From Candidatus Eiseniibacteriota bacterium (lineage in GTDB: Bacteria; Eisenbacteria; RBG-16-71-46), in the NCBI GenBank assembly GCA_016710095.1, contig JADJLL010000018.1, positions 1 to 64,000 of the forward strand: DNA of 64,000 bases. The letters are read 5' to 3'. Each line of letters begins with the position of its first letter. Within the stretch, counting starts at the first letter, position 1. Positions 18,048 through 29,093 of this stretch are shown here, one piece after another. The translations under genes were made by a program, and so were the position numbers. A model generated the notes under the pieces. That model was not told where the DNA came from. It worked only from the letters and a program-made list of their open reading frames with translations, and made no database searches.

Positions 18048-18977
18048 TCACAACCCGAGACGCGCGAGGCGCGGCGCTTCGTACTCTCCGTCCTCCGCCG
18101 GGTAACGCAGGCCCTTCGCGCCCGCGACCCGGGCATGCGACCACACGATGCTCTCGCCGGCGGGCACGGCGGCCGGCTCGCTCGCGTAGAGCGGATCGGC
18201 GAACGCTTCCGCCGGAGCGATCACGTTCCAGCCGTGCGCGCGGAAGTGCGCGATCACGTCGCCGACGCACGCGGCGTTGATCGCGTTCGTGTGCAGCAGG
18301 AGCACGTGGCGCGGGCTGCGGCCGAGCACGGCGCGCGCGAGCGAGTCGTAGTAGCACGCGCGATCCCACAGGTGCGCGACGTACGCCTCGCGCAGCCGTG
18401 GCAGGTCGGCCGCGCGGCCCGCGCGCTCGAGTTCGCGCCAGCGCGTCGAGTACCACCAGTCGCTCGCGTCCACGCTCACCGGCGCGGGGCGGTAGCCGTG
18501 CGCGCGCATCCACGCGCGGAACGCGTCGCGCTTCTCCGCGCTCTCGCCTTCCTTGAGGTAGGGAAACCGCAGCATCGGCGTGAAGCCGGGCAGCACGCGG
18601 AAGAGCGAGTCCGCGCGCATCACGTCCGCGCCGAACTCGTCCACGGTCATGCGCGCCGAGCCGAGGTTGCGGTGCGAGTACGTGTGGTTGCCGATCGCGT
18701 GCCCCGAGTCGCCCCAGGCGCGCGTGAGCGCGAGGCCGCCGGGCGTGCCGCCGGTGCGGCCTGCCGGAAAGAGCATCGCCTTCACGCCGGAGCGCGAGAG
18801 CGCCGCGAGGATCTCCGCGTTCCAGCGGGCCGCGGCGGGTTCGGCCGCCGGATCGAGGCCGTCGTCGAACGTGAACGCGATCGCGGGAGCGGGCTCGGCG
18901 GCGCGGGCCACGCGGGCCGGAGCGCCGGCGGCGAGCACGAGGGCGAGGGCGGTGAGGGCGAAGAAGGGAAGTCGCAT
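18048..18977 (-). CDS. Secreted polysaccharide deacetylase (NodB-homology)
   Basis: A 309-residue protein with a signal peptide (MRLPFFALTALALVLAAGAPA...) starting at 18977. The NodB motifs are clear: IAFTFDDGLDP (motif 1, catalytic base and metal aspartate), GNHTYSHRNL (motif 2, metal histidines) and LRFPYLKEGE (motif 3), with a late HVLLLHTN (motif 5). Such enzymes remove acetyl groups from chitin-like, peptidoglycan or exopolysaccharide sugars outside the cytoplasm. The ATG lacks an obvious Shine-Dalgarno sequence, and TTGACG at 19013-19008 suggests a short or leaderless transcript. It is divergent from the subtilase gene at 19143. Confidence 0.87.
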   Translation of the reverse strand: MRLPFFALTALALVLAAGAPARVARAAEPAPAIAFTFDDGLDPAAEPAAARWNAEILAALSRSGVKAMLFPAGRTGGTPGGLALTRAWGDSGHAIGNHTYSHRNLGSARMTVDEFGADVMRADSLFRVLPGFTPMLRFPYLKEGESAEKRDAFRAWMRAHGYRPAPVSVDASDWWYSTRWRELERAGRAADLPRLREAYVAHLWDRACYYDSLARAVLGRSPRHVLLLHTNAINAACVGDVIAHFRAHGWNVIAPAEAFADPLYASEPAAVPAGESIVWSHARVAGAKGLRYPAEDGEYEAPRLARLGL

Positions 18978-19142
18978 GGCCGCATCTGGGCACGGCGCTC
19001 GGCGGGGCGTCAAGGCTCGCGGCCGGGTCGCTTCCGTCGTGGCGCGGGCCGCTCCGGCGGGTTTACACTCCGGCCCGCACGCGACCGGGAGCGGCGCCAT
19101 TGGGGCGACGCATGGTCGCGCGTCTTTATCCGGTCCGGAGCC

Positions 19143-22100
19143 ATGCGCCTTTTTCTTCGCTCGATCACGCTCGTGCTGCTGGTGCTTTTCACCGTCGTCG
19201 GCGCCTCCGGCGCCGTGAGCGCCGCGACGCTCGACTATCCCGTCGCGCGTCCCGGTGAAGCGCTCGCGCCGCCGTTCTATCGCGGCGACGTGATCACGCT
19301 GCGGCTCGCGCCGCGCGCCGCGGCTTCGGCCCGCGCGGCGGCCGCGCGCAACACCGTCTCCGGCGCGCGCGACGACATGCGCCCGCAGCTCGGCGTGCCG
19401 TCGGTCGACGCGCTCGCGAGCGCGCTCGGCGCGATCGGCTTCGAGCCCGAGTTCGCGGGCGAGAGCCCCGCGACCGAAGGCGACGACCTCACGGCCTTCC
19501 ACGTCGTGTACCTGCCGCCGAACGTCTCGCTCGCCGACGCGCTCGATCGCTTTCGCGCGCTGCCCGAGGTGCTGAGCGCGAACCCGATCGCGGTGCTGCC
19601 GGTGTCCGCCGCGCCGCCGGACGATTCGCTGTTCACGCTGCAGAAGTGGATGTACGCGTGGACCGCGCCGCGCGCGGACGATCGCATCCTCGAAGCGTGG
19701 GACGTGCAGCGCGGCGACACGTCGATCGTCGTCGGCATTCTCGACACCGGCCTGCTCGCGTGGCACCCCGACCTGGGCGGCACGGGCGCCGATCACGGCA
19801 ACCTGTTCGTGAACTGGGCCGAGGCCGCCGGCGTCGCGGGTGTGGACGACGACGCGAACGGCTTCGTCGACGACGTGAGCGGCTGGGACTTCGTGGACTC
19901 GCTCACCGTGCCCACGGGCGAGGACGGCCGCGGCAAGGACAACGACCCGAGCGACGTCGCGGGACACGGAACCGCGGTGTCCGGCATCGTCGGCGCGATC
20001 GTGAACAACACGAGCGGTGTCGCCGGCATGGTGCCGAACGTGCGGCTGCTGCCGGTGCGCTGCGCGTACGCGACGGGCGCACGCCCGGGCGCCGGCGTCG
20101 ACATGCTCGCCGCCTCGCGGTCGATCGCCTACGCGACCCGCATGGGTGCGAGCGTGCTCAACTGTTCGTGGGAGTCGCTCGACCAGAACGGCCTCGGCGC
20201 CGCGGTCAACAACGCCGTGCGCGCGGGCGTCGTGTTCGTGAACGCGTCGGGCAATCGCGTGTCGTCCGCGTCCTACCTCGGCCAGCGCGAGGACGTGATC
20301 GCGGTCGCGGGCGTGGACACGTCCGACGTCATCTGGTCGCCGAGCACGCGCGGCACGTGGGTGGACCTGTGCGCGCAGGCGGTCGGCGTGACGAGCACGT
20401 TCGTGCAGGGCACGGGGCCCGACTCGCTCGGCTATCGCCAGCCCGACTATCGCGCGGGCCTCGCGGGCACGTCGTTCGCCGCGCCGCAGGTGACGGGCGC
20501 CGTCGCGCTGATGCAGGCGCAGCGCCGCGCCGAGGGGCGCGATCCGCTCACGCCGATCGGCGCCGCGCTGCGGTTGCGCGAGACGGCCGACGATCATCAC
20601 GCGCTCAATCCGCTCTACCTGCCCAACACGATCGGCACCGGGCGGCTCAACGTGGCGCGCGCGCTCACCGATCCGCCGACGTCGTTCGCGACGCGCACCA
20701 AGGCGCGCTCACTCGGCGCGCCGGTCGTGCTGCGCTTCAGCGACGGCTCGTCGCGCATCGTGTACGCGACGACCGACCGGCAGCTGATCGCGCTCGACGG
20801 CGTGCGCGGCGACACGTTGTGGCGCGTCACCGTGCCGAGCGCGTTGTCGGGCAGCATCGCGACCGCGCCGATCGGCAACGGCCGCGTCGGCGTGTTCGCG
20901 GGCGGCGGCACGGGCACGCTGCACGCGTTCGATTCGGACGGCATCGCGCTTCCCGGTTGGCCGCGCAGCACCGCCTCGGCGAGCCTCGCCGTGAGCACGG
21001 GCGATCTCGACGGCGACGGCGCCGCGGAGATCGTCGGCGCGGCGGCGGACGGCACGCTGTGGGCGTTCCGTCTCAGCGGCGCGACGCTCGCGCCGTTCCC
21101 GCTCACGAGCGGCGTGCTCGGCGGCTCGGTCGCGCTCGCCGATCTCGACGGCCTGCCCGGGCGCGAGATCGTGTACCTCGACGGCAACGCGGGGCTGCAC
21201 GCCTACGACTGGCACGGCGCCGAACTGCAGGGCTGGCCCGTCGCGGCGCCGACCAACTCGCGCGCGCCCATCGTCGTCGCGCTCGGCACGCGCCGCGAAA
21301 CCGCGGTCGTCGTCGCGGGCAGCGGCCGCATGGACGCGATCACGGCCGCGGGCAACGTGCGCTGGTCGAACACCTACGCCGGCAATCCGTCGCAGGACCC
21401 GATCGCGGGCGACCTCGACGGCGACGGCGTCGATGAAGTGCTCGTGCCGCTGACCAGCCCGCTGCAGCTGCGCGCGGTGGACTCGAGCGGCGTCGCGACC
21501 ACGCGCTTCGGCTGGCCACTCACGCTCACGGCCGCGCCGCTCGGCGCGCTCGTCATGGGTCCGCTCGCGGGCGGCGGCCGCACGTGCGTCGGCTGGTTCA
21601 CGAGCGCGGGCTTCGTCGCGTACGACGACAGCGCACGCACCGTGTTCGGTTTCCCGCGTCCCGGACTCGCGGGCGCCGCGCCGAACATTTCCGAACTCGA
21701 CGGCGACGGCGCGACCGAGATCGCGATGGGCGTTTCGAACTCCGACTCTTCGTTCTACGCGTTCGACGCGGGCGCGACGTCCTGGAATCCCGCGCACGTC
21801 TACTGGCGCACGGTGCGAGGCGACGACGCGCGCACCGCGGACCGCAGCGCGCCGGCCACGCTCGCGCCGTTCGACGTCACGCGTCCCGCGCCCGTGACCG
21901 ACGTGCTCGCGACGTCATCCGGCACCTCGAGCGCGCACGTCACCTGGACCATGACGGGCGACGACAGCCTCACGGGCCGCGCCTCGGTCGTGGACCTGCG
22001 CTACACGACCGCACCGCTCGACGCGACCAGCTTCCTGCTCGCGGCGCAGTGGCCGGTCGGCGTGCCCGACACGAGCGGCGCGATCATGCAGGCCGACGTC

Positions 22101-22833
22101 ACCGGGCTGCAGGAGGGACGCACGTACTACTTCGCGCTGCGCGTTCAGGACGACGCGGGTAACTGGAGCGCGATTTCGAATGTGGACACGACCCGATCGC
22201 CGGGCCAGCGGCCCGGCACGGTGACCGACCTGCGCGTGGCGTCGCAGCGCGACACGGTCGTGACGCTGCGCTGGACCGCGACGGGCGACGACGGCGCGAC
22301 CGGGCGGCCGGACCACTACACGATCGTCGCGAACACGATCCCGCCGTTCGAGCCGAACTTCGAGAACTCGCCGCTGCTCTGGGAGCGTGCCGCGACGGCC
22401 GACGCCGGCGCGCCGGAGTCGCTCGTCGTGACCGGACTGTCGCGCGGGCAACGCTGGTTCTTCGCGCTGCGTGCGACCGACGCCGCGCTCACGCAGTCCG
22501 AGATCTCGAACGTGCCGAGCGCCGTGACGCCGATGGGCGGCGCGCTCGGTGTGCGCACGGGGATGGCAATCGCGCCGTCGGCGCGACCCTCACGGCTCCC
22601 GGTGACGTTCACCTGGCAGCGGGCGAACGCGGGCGAGCAATCCCGTGACGCTCAGGCTCTACGACCTCGGCGGACGTCAGCTGCTGCGCGTGCATTTCGG
22701 GTACGAGCTGGGCGGTACCTGGGAATGGAACGGCCGGGACGCAGAGAGTCGTCTGGTCCCGGCCGGCCTGTACTTCGCGCGCCTCGACGATGGATCCCGC
22801 CACGTCGAGACGCGCGTCGTACTGTTGCGTTGA
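19143..22833 (+). CDS. Secreted subtilisin-family (S8) protease with propeller, two FN3 domains and sorting-like C-terminus, one frameshift
   Basis: The start at 19143 gives a signal peptide (MRLFLRSITLVLLVLF...); the frame is open far upstream without coding character. A propeptide (about residues 28-175) leads to the S8 domain with the catalytic triad D201 (GILDTG), H275 (AGHGTAVSG) and S444 (GTSFAAPQ). Then come about 350 residues of propeller-like FG-GAP/VCBS-type repeats (GDLDGDGAAEIVGA, GDLDGDGVDEVLVP, SELDGDGATEIAMG), and two fibronectin type III domains starting near 21885 and 22210. The last domain is split: the first frame ends as coding near 22632 and the sorting-like domain (LRLYDLGGRQLL ... 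GLYFARLDDG) continues in another frame to the TGA at 22833. Removing one G of GGG near 22632 joins them. Likely an exported, surface-attached protease. Confidence 0.85.
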
Positions 22834-22840
22834 TCTTCGA

Positions 22841-23311
22841 TCAGTCGGTGACGGTGCCCTTGCCGCGGTCACCGGTGTCGATCGAGCCGCCGCCGTCCCA
22901 GCCGTGACGTTCGACGATGACGCTCGAGGAGTAGGCGGACGTGTTGCCGGCGGCGTCGACCGCACGGACGCGATAGACCTCGGAGCCGTCGGCGCCGACG
23001 ATCGGGAGCGCCATGACGTCGATGGTCGCGTCGTAGGTCGCGATCAGCGAGGGCGAGCCGCCCGAAGGCACGACGTAGACTTCGTACGCCACGACGTCCG
23101 CGGACGAGCTGAGCGTCCAGCTGAGGTAGTCTCGGCCGCCGGCGAGGTCGTACCAGCCGTGCACGCCGGTGGGGGCGGTCGGAGGCGTCGTGTCCAGCGT
23201 CGGGGGCGGAGTCACGGTCGAAACGCTCGAGGTGGTCTTGCCGCAGCTCGAGAGGGCGAACACGGTGGCGCCCAGGATCAGCGCAAAAGCAATCATCTTG
23301 TTGGACTTCAT
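22841..23311 (-). CDS. Lipoprotein with a fibronectin type III domain
   Basis: A 156-residue protein starting at the ATG at 23311 after CTGGAGG. The N-terminus MKSNKMIAFALILGATVFALSSCGK is a lipoprotein signal with lipobox LSSC. After a threonine/proline linker there is one FN3-like domain (TPPTAPTGVHGWYDL ... YEVYVV ... YRVRAVDAAGNTSAYSS). Its style resembles the FN3 domains of the convergent subtilase whose stop lies 8 bases away, but no enzyme domain is present. It is probably a small surface or periplasmic lipoprotein of unknown binding function. Confidence 0.78.
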   Translation of the reverse strand: MKSNKMIAFALILGATVFALSSCGKTTSSVSTVTPPPTLDTTPPTAPTGVHGWYDLAGGRDYLSWTLSSSADVVAYEVYVVPSGGSPSLIATYDATIDVMALPIVGADGSEVYRVRAVDAAGNTSAYSSSVIVERHGWDGGGSIDTGDRGKGTVTD

Positions 23312-23474
23312 GGATGGCCTCCAGTTTGATGCGATTGCCGAGGGGGTGCGGGCCTCCAAGCCAGGAGCCCGGGTCGGTCTGCGTATGGAGTCAGCAACCC
23401 CGGTGCCATTCGTCCGGAGCGCCCTGGCCGGGTCTCGGAGACACGCATTGGCAACCACTAAGGAGGCAAGCGGC

Positions 23475-25547
23475 ATGACGCCCGGTAGCGCGTTCGCGTT
23501 TCGCACTTGCGCGATGCAATGGCTCCTCGCGTGCGCCGTTGCTTACTGCGGTGTGACCGAAGCGCGGGCCGAGGGCGTTGCGGACCCTCTGGCAACCCCG
23601 CTCGACCGTCCGGTGGAGGTCGCGCCGCTCGCCTCCACGAGGCTCACGGGCGGTTACGGCGAGCTGCGCTCGAACCACTTCCACGCCGGGCTCGATCTCT
23701 CGACCGGCGGACGCGTGGGCGCGGCGGTGCGCGCGCCACTTTCGTGCACGGTCGAGCGCGTGCGCGCGAGCGGCGTCGGTTACGGGCGCTCCTTGTACGT
23801 GCGCGCGCGCGACGGACGGCTGTTCGTGTTCGGGCATCTCGACGCATTCGCGCCCGCGCTCGCGGCGTACGTGGATTCCGTGCAGCGCGCGAGCGCGCAG
23901 TACGAACAGGACCTGTGGCCGCCGGTCGGGCGCTTCCGTTTCGCTTCCGGCGAGACGCTCGCGTGGAGCGGTGAGTCCGGCGCGGGCGCACCGCATCTGC
24001 ACGTCGAAGTGCGGCACGGCGACTTCGCGCTCTCGCCGCTGCGCGCGGGGCTTTCGCTGAACGACGCCGGCGCGCCGGTGATCGAGTCCGTCGTGCTGGA
24101 GCCCATCTCGCTCGGCGCGCGCGTCGAGCGGCGCGCTTCGCCCTTCACGTGGCGGCCGGGCATGCGCGACACGATCGTGATGCGCGGCGCCGCGCGCGCC
24201 ATCGTGCGTGCGCGATCCGGCATCGCGGGCGCGGGCGACGTGCCGGCGTGGAGCACGGCGATCGAGTGGAGCGGATGGACGATCGAAGCGCGCCTCGACA
24301 GCATCTCGTGGGACGGAGAAATGTCGCAGCTCGACTGGCTCGTGGATCGCGGCCGAGTGAACGGCTCCGCGGCGAACGGCGGCATGATCCTGTGGGCGCC
24401 GCCGGGTGCGCGGCCGAGATTCCTGCGCACGAACGTTCCCGCGGGCTCCGCGGGCGGCACGCTCGTCGTGTCGCCGGGCGATACCGCGCGGCCGCTGCTC
24501 GTGCGCGCGCGCGACCTGAACGGGCGCGAGGTGACGCGCACGCTGTGGCTGCGCGCGCCGCGCGTGGGAGAGGAGTTCGCGGATGCGGTGGACACGCGGA
24601 CGCAGGTCGAGAGCGTGGCGCCGCCGGGCGAACTCTTCGGTTGGGAGATCTCGCCGCTGCCGGGCGGCGAACTGCTGCGTGCGCGCGTGAGCGGCGTTCC
24701 GGCGGGACTGCGCGACGCGCGCATCGCGCACGCGGGCTGGCCGGACTCGACGGGCGAGCGCGCGACGTGGGACGGGCAGGCGTGGAGCGCGATCGTGCCC
24801 GCGGGCACGGTGCCGAACGAGGACACCTTCTGGATGCTCGGCACGCGTGGCGACGGATCGGCGCTCTCGCGGGGATTCCGCTCGATGACCTGGCGCGCGG
24901 GCGAGGATCGCCTGCTGCTGCCGAACGAGGATTCGCAGCTGGCGATTCCACCCGCGAACGTGTTCGAGCCCGCGGCGATCGTGACGTCGTACCTGCCGTA
25001 TCGCGAGTCCGACCGGCGCTGGACGCTGAACTACCTGCGCGTGCAGCCGCGACGGCTTCCGCTCGCCGCGCCGGCCACGATCGCGATGCGCCTGCGCTCG
25101 CATCATCCGCGAGAGGGCGTCGGGCTCTATCGCCGTGCGTCCGACGGCGACTGGGAGTTCCAGCGCGCGAAGTTCGACTCCACCGAACGCTGGTTCCGCG
25201 CCGAGACGAGCACGCTCGGCGAGTTCGCGCTGCTGCGCGACGCCGCGCCGCCGGTCGTGCGTCTCGCGAAACCGGCGAAGCGCGCGCCCGCGGGACCGTA
25301 CCCGCGCTGGCAGCTCGTCGCGCACGTGAGCGACGCGCTGAGCGGCATCGAGGCGCGCGAGACGCGCTTCGTGGTGGACGGCAAACCCGTCCCGAGCGAG
25401 TGGGATCCGGAAGAGCACCAGCTGCGCTGGCGGCCCCGAAACCTGCCCGCGAACGGCCGTCACTCTTATGAAGTGGTGGCGACCGACCGGGCCGGACTCG
25501 TCACGCGGACGCGTGGGACCTTTGTGCTAGATTCCGGCCGTCAGTGA
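23475..25547 (+). CDS. Secreted M23-family peptidase-like protein with a large beta-rich C-terminal region
   Basis: A 690-residue protein. The ATG at 23475 follows AAGGAGG by eight bases and gives a signal peptide (hydrophobic core about residues 13-25). The M23/LytM domain lies at about residues 50-200, with H70-x-x-x-D74 (NHFHAGLD) and H174-x-H176 (PHLHVEV), the zinc ligands, so it should be an active endopeptidase that cuts peptidoglycan cross-links or a LytM activator. The rest (about 200-690) is beta-rich without a domain I can name; the last about 80 residues (VVRLAKPAKRAP ... SYEVVATDRAGLVTRTRG) look like a bacterial Ig-like domain. The gene ends 102 bases before dnaE. Confidence 0.83.
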   Translation: MTPGSAFAFRTCAMQWLLACAVAYCGVTEARAEGVADPLATPLDRPVEVAPLASTRLTGGYGELRSNHFHAGLDLSTGGRVGAAVRAPLSCTVERVRASGVGYGRSLYVRARDGRLFVFGHLDAFAPALAAYVDSVQRASAQYEQDLWPPVGRFRFASGETLAWSGESGAGAPHLHVEVRHGDFALSPLRAGLSLNDAGAPVIESVVLEPISLGARVERRASPFTWRPGMRDTIVMRGAARAIVRARSGIAGAGDVPAWSTAIEWSGWTIEARLDSISWDGEMSQLDWLVDRGRVNGSAANGGMILWAPPGARPRFLRTNVPAGSAGGTLVVSPGDTARPLLVRARDLNGREVTRTLWLRAPRVGEEFADAVDTRTQVESVAPPGELFGWEISPLPGGELLRARVSGVPAGLRDARIAHAGWPDSTGERATWDGQAWSAIVPAGTVPNEDTFWMLGTRGDGSALSRGFRSMTWRAGEDRLLLPNEDSQLAIPPANVFEPAAIVTSYLPYRESDRRWTLNYLRVQPRRLPLAAPATIAMRLRSHHPREGVGLYRRASDGDWEFQRAKFDSTERWFRAETSTLGEFALLRDAAPPVVRLAKPAKRAPAGPYPRWQLVAHVSDALSGIEARETRFVVDGKPVPSEWDPEEHQLRWRPRNLPANGRHSYEVVATDRAGLVTRTRGTFVLDSGRQ

Positions 25548-25649
25548 ATCCATCCCGCTGAGCGCGCGCGCACACCAGCGCCGCAGCGCTCCGGCCCCGG
25601 ATCCGCATCCGGGCGTCCACCATCCGGACTCCTCGCGCAGGACGCGCCC

Positions 25650-28600
25650 ATGAAGCATTCCGACTTCGTTCATCTCCACAATCACAGCGATTATTCGCTG
25701 CTCGACGGCGCTTCCGCCATCCCCGCGATGGTGAAGAAGGCCGCGAAGCTGAACATGCCGGCGCTCGCGCTGACCGACCACGGCGCCATGTTCGGCGCGG
25801 TCGAGTTCTACAACGACGCGAAGAAGGCCGGCGTGAAGCCGATCGTGGGCATGGAGGCCTACGTCACGCGCAACGGCCGGGCGAGCCGCAAGCCGGGCGA
25901 CATCGCGCATCACCTCGTGCTGCTCGCGCGCGACGAGACGGGCTTCCGCAACCTCATGCGCCTTTCCTCGCTCGCGTACCTCGAGGGCTTCTACTACAAG
26001 CCGCGCGTGGACCACGAGATCCTGTCGAAGTACTCGGCGGGACTGCTCGCGCTGTCGGCCTGCCCGAAGGGCGAGATCGCGCACGACCTGCTCGAGGACC
26101 GCGACGACGACGCGCTCAAGACCGCGATGATGTATCGCGACATCTTCGGCGCGGAGAACTTCTTCCTCGAGATCCAGAACCACGGGCTCGACATCGAGAC
26201 GAAGATCCGCTCGAAGGTCACGGCGCTCGCGACCAAGACCGGCCTGCCGCTCGTCGCGACGAACGACTGCCACTACCTCGAGAAGGACCACACCGAGGCG
26301 CAGGACGTCCTCATCTGCATCCAGACGGGCAAGAACGTGGACGACGCGCAGCGCATGCGCGCGGTCTCCGAACTGCACTTCCGTTCGCCCGACGAAATGA
26401 AGCACGTGTTCTCGGACCAGCCGCAGGCGCTGCTCAACACGCTGGCGGTCGCCGAGCGCTGCAACCTGAAGATGGACTTCGGCAAGCCGCTGCTGCCCGA
26501 GTTCCCGCTGCCCGAGGGCTGGAACAACACCGACGAGTACTTCCGCGATCTCGCGTGGAAGGAACTCCACCAGCGCATGGGCTCGGAGCTGGGCGACGCG
26601 TGCCGCCAGCGCTTCGCGTACGAGCTCGACGTCATCTGCAAGATGGGCTTCGCGTCGTACTTCCTGATCGTGCGCGACTTCATCGCGTTCGCGCGCGAGA
26701 ACGGCATCGGCGTCGGACCGGGCCGTGGCTCGGCCGCCGGTTCGCTCGTGGCCTTCGCGCTGCGCATCACGGACGTGGACCCGCTCAAGCACCAGCTGAT
26801 CTTCGAGCGCTTCCTGAATCCCGAGCGCGTGACCATGCCCGATATCGATATCGACTTCGACGATCTGAGGCGTGGCGAAGTCATCGAGTACGTGAAGCGC
26901 AAGTACGGCGAGACGAACGTCACGCAGATCATCACGTTCGGCACGATGGGCGCGAAGGGCGTGGTGCGCGACACCGGCCGCGCGCTCGGCTTCCCGGTCG
27001 CCGAAGTCGATCGCGTCGCGAAGCTCGTGCCCGACGGTCTCGGCATGACGCTCGAGAAGGCGCTCGAACAGACGCCCGACCTGCGCGCGCTGCCCGAGAA
27101 GGGCGGCAACTACGCGAAGTGGCTCAAGTCGGCGCAGGTGCTCGAGGGCCTCGCGCGTCACGCGTCCACGCACGCGGCCGGCGTGCTCATCACGCCGGGC
27201 CCGCTGCTCGACTACGTGCCGCTGTACCGGCAGAAGGACGGCTCGACCACGACGCAGTGGGACATGAAGTCGGTCGAGAAGTCCGGCCTGCTCAAGATGG
27301 ACTTCCTCGGCCTGCGCACGCTGTCGGTGCTCGACGAATGCGTGCGGCTCGTGAAGCAGCACCACGGCACCGAGGTGGACTGGCATGCGCTCGAACTGAC
27401 GGACCCCGCCGCCTACAAGGTGTTCCAGGACGGCGACACGGTCGCGATCTTCCAGTTCGAATCCGCGGGCATGCGCGACTACATGAAGAAGCTCAAGCCG
27501 ACCGTGTTCGAAGACCTGGTCGCCATGAACGCGCTCTACCGCCCCGGTCCGATGGAGAACATCCCGTACTTCATCGACTGCAAGCACGGCCGGCAGGTCG
27601 CGAAGTACGACCATCCCAAGCTGAAGCCCATTCTCGAGGGCACGTACGGCGTGTTCGTGTACCAGGAGCAGGTCATGGCCTCGGCACACGATCTGGCGGG
27701 CTTCTCGATGGCACAGGCAGACGAGCTCCGCCGCGCCATGGGCAAGAAGATCGTCGAGGAGATGGCGAAGAAGCGCATCCAGTTCATCGAGGGCTGCGCG
27801 ACGACGCACAAGATCGCCGAGAAGGTCTCGGACAAGATCTTCACGACGATGGAGAAGTTCGCCGGGTACGGCTTCAACAAGTCGCACTCGGCCGCGTACG
27901 CGCTCGTCGCGTACCAGTGCGCATACCTCAAGGGCCACTGGCCGGCCGCGTTCATGGCCGCCACGATGACGTCCGAAATGAGCGACAGCGCCCGCGTGCT
28001 GACACTCATCGAGGAAGTGCGCCGCCTCGGCATCGAACTGCTGCCGCCGGACGTGAACAAGTCGAACTACAAGTTCACGCTCGAGGACGGCAAGATCCGC
28101 ATCGGTCTCGGCGCCGTGCGCAACGTGGGGCAGGGCGCGATCGAAGCGCTCGTCGCCGCGCGCGCCGAGGGCGGCGAGTTCCGCGACGTCTTCGATCTCA
28201 CCTCGCGCGTCGCGCCGGGCTCGTTCAACCGCAAGGTGCTCGAGTCGCTCGTCATGGCCGGCGCCTGCGACGCGCTGAACCCGTCGCGCGAATCGCTGTT
28301 CGCGGGCGCGGCGCTCGCGCTCGATCACGCCTCGACCCTGCATCGCGAGAAGGCGAGCGGGCAGTCGAGCCTGTTCGGCGGCGGCGACGACTCCGGCTCG
28401 CCGCTCGCGGTCGCCGCGCCGGCGCTTCCCGTCGTGCCCGCGTGGGAACAGCGCGACCGGGGCGCGAAGGAAAAGGAAGTGCTCGGCTTCTACATCTCCG
28501 GGCACCCGCTCGAACACCTGCGCGAGGAGATCGAACGCATCGCGACCTGCAGCATCACGCAGGCGCTCGAACGCGGCGACGGCTCCGACGTGCGCATCGT

Positions 28601-29093
28601 GGGCATCGTGAGCCACATCAAGCCGATCACGACGAAGGCCGGGAAGCTCATGGCCATCGTCGCGATCGAAGACCTCGCGGGGCGCGCCGAGTGCACGTTC
28701 TTCCCCGAGGCCTGGGAGCAGGCGCGGCCGATGGTGACCGCCGACGCGATCATCGTCGTCTCCGGCCGCATCGAGGTGCGCGAGGAGCGCGGCCCCCAGC
28801 TGCTGGTCTCCGAAGTGCGCCCGTGGGAACAGGGGCGCGAGCAGTTCCGCCCGGCGCTGCACGTCGAACTGCGCGCCGAGGACATCACCGAAGAGCGTCT
28901 CGCGGGCATCGACGAGGCCCTGTCGGCCTTCCCGGGCGAGGCGGAGGTGTACCTGCACATCGTGCGTCCCGACCACTCGCGCGTCGCGATGCGTTCGCGC
29001 CGCTTGCGCGTCGGCTCGCAAGATGGCTTGATCCCGCGCATCAAGGAACGGGCACCCATGTGCCGCGTGCGCTGGGGAAAGGGGGCTTCGTGA
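25650..29093 (+). CDS. dnaE: DNA polymerase III alpha subunit
   Basis: A 1147-residue replicative polymerase, of normal length for DnaE1. Order: N-terminal PHP domain (FVHLHNHSDYSLLDGA, TDHGAMFG), palm with the catalytic aspartates in MPDIDIDFDD and the PGRGSAAGS nucleotide segment, fingers (YQEQVMASAHDLAGF), tandem HhH region, and a C-terminal OB-fold (about residues 985-1060: VRIVGIVSHIKPITTKAGK). The PHP histidines look intact, so a proofreading-type or pyrophosphatase activity is possible. The stop overlaps the accA start (GTGA). This long gene is free of frameshifts, a useful contrast to its neighbours. dnaE-accA adjacency is also found in Escherichia coli. Confidence 0.97.
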   Translation: MKHSDFVHLHNHSDYSLLDGASAIPAMVKKAAKLNMPALALTDHGAMFGAVEFYNDAKKAGVKPIVGMEAYVTRNGRASRKPGDIAHHLVLLARDETGFRNLMRLSSLAYLEGFYYKPRVDHEILSKYSAGLLALSACPKGEIAHDLLEDRDDDALKTAMMYRDIFGAENFFLEIQNHGLDIETKIRSKVTALATKTGLPLVATNDCHYLEKDHTEAQDVLICIQTGKNVDDAQRMRAVSELHFRSPDEMKHVFSDQPQALLNTLAVAERCNLKMDFGKPLLPEFPLPEGWNNTDEYFRDLAWKELHQRMGSELGDACRQRFAYELDVICKMGFASYFLIVRDFIAFARENGIGVGPGRGSAAGSLVAFALRITDVDPLKHQLIFERFLNPERVTMPDIDIDFDDLRRGEVIEYVKRKYGETNVTQIITFGTMGAKGVVRDTGRALGFPVAEVDRVAKLVPDGLGMTLEKALEQTPDLRALPEKGGNYAKWLKSAQVLEGLARHASTHAAGVLITPGPLLDYVPLYRQKDGSTTTQWDMKSVEKSGLLKMDFLGLRTLSVLDECVRLVKQHHGTEVDWHALELTDPAAYKVFQDGDTVAIFQFESAGMRDYMKKLKPTVFEDLVAMNALYRPGPMENIPYFIDCKHGRQVAKYDHPKLKPILEGTYGVFVYQEQVMASAHDLAGFSMAQADELRRAMGKKIVEEMAKKRIQFIEGCATTHKIAEKVSDKIFTTMEKFAGYGFNKSHSAAYALVAYQCAYLKGHWPAAFMAATMTSEMSDSARVLTLIEEVRRLGIELLPPDVNKSNYKFTLEDGKIRIGLGAVRNVGQGAIEALVAARAEGGEFRDVFDLTSRVAPGSFNRKVLESLVMAGACDALNPSRESLFAGAALALDHASTLHREKASGQSSLFGGGDDSGSPLAVAAPALPVVPAWEQRDRGAKEKEVLGFYISGHPLEHLREEIERIATCSITQALERGDGSDVRIVGIVSHIKPITTKAGKLMAIVAIEDLAGRAECTFFPEAWEQARPMVTADAIIVVSGRIEVREERGPQLLVSEVRPWEQGREQFRPALHVELRAEDITEERLAGIDEALSAFPGEAEVYLHIVRPDHSRVAMRSRRLRVGSQDGLIPRIKERAPMCRVRWGKGAS

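Noticed and set aside
18135..19142. Open upstream extension of the subtilase frame by about 336 codons
   Set aside because: The extension overlaps the deacetylase gene on the other strand and lacks coding character, while ATG at 19143 begins a proper signal peptide.
22831..22843. TGATC-TTC-GATCA hairpin between the convergent subtilase and lipoprotein genes
   Set aside because: Only a 5-bp stem within the stop codons; too weak to call a terminator.
25527..29021. A 1164-codon open frame on the strand opposite dnaE
   Set aside because: It is arginine/histidine/valine-rich without any domain, and mirrors the dnaE codon structure; long antisense frames are expected at this GC content.
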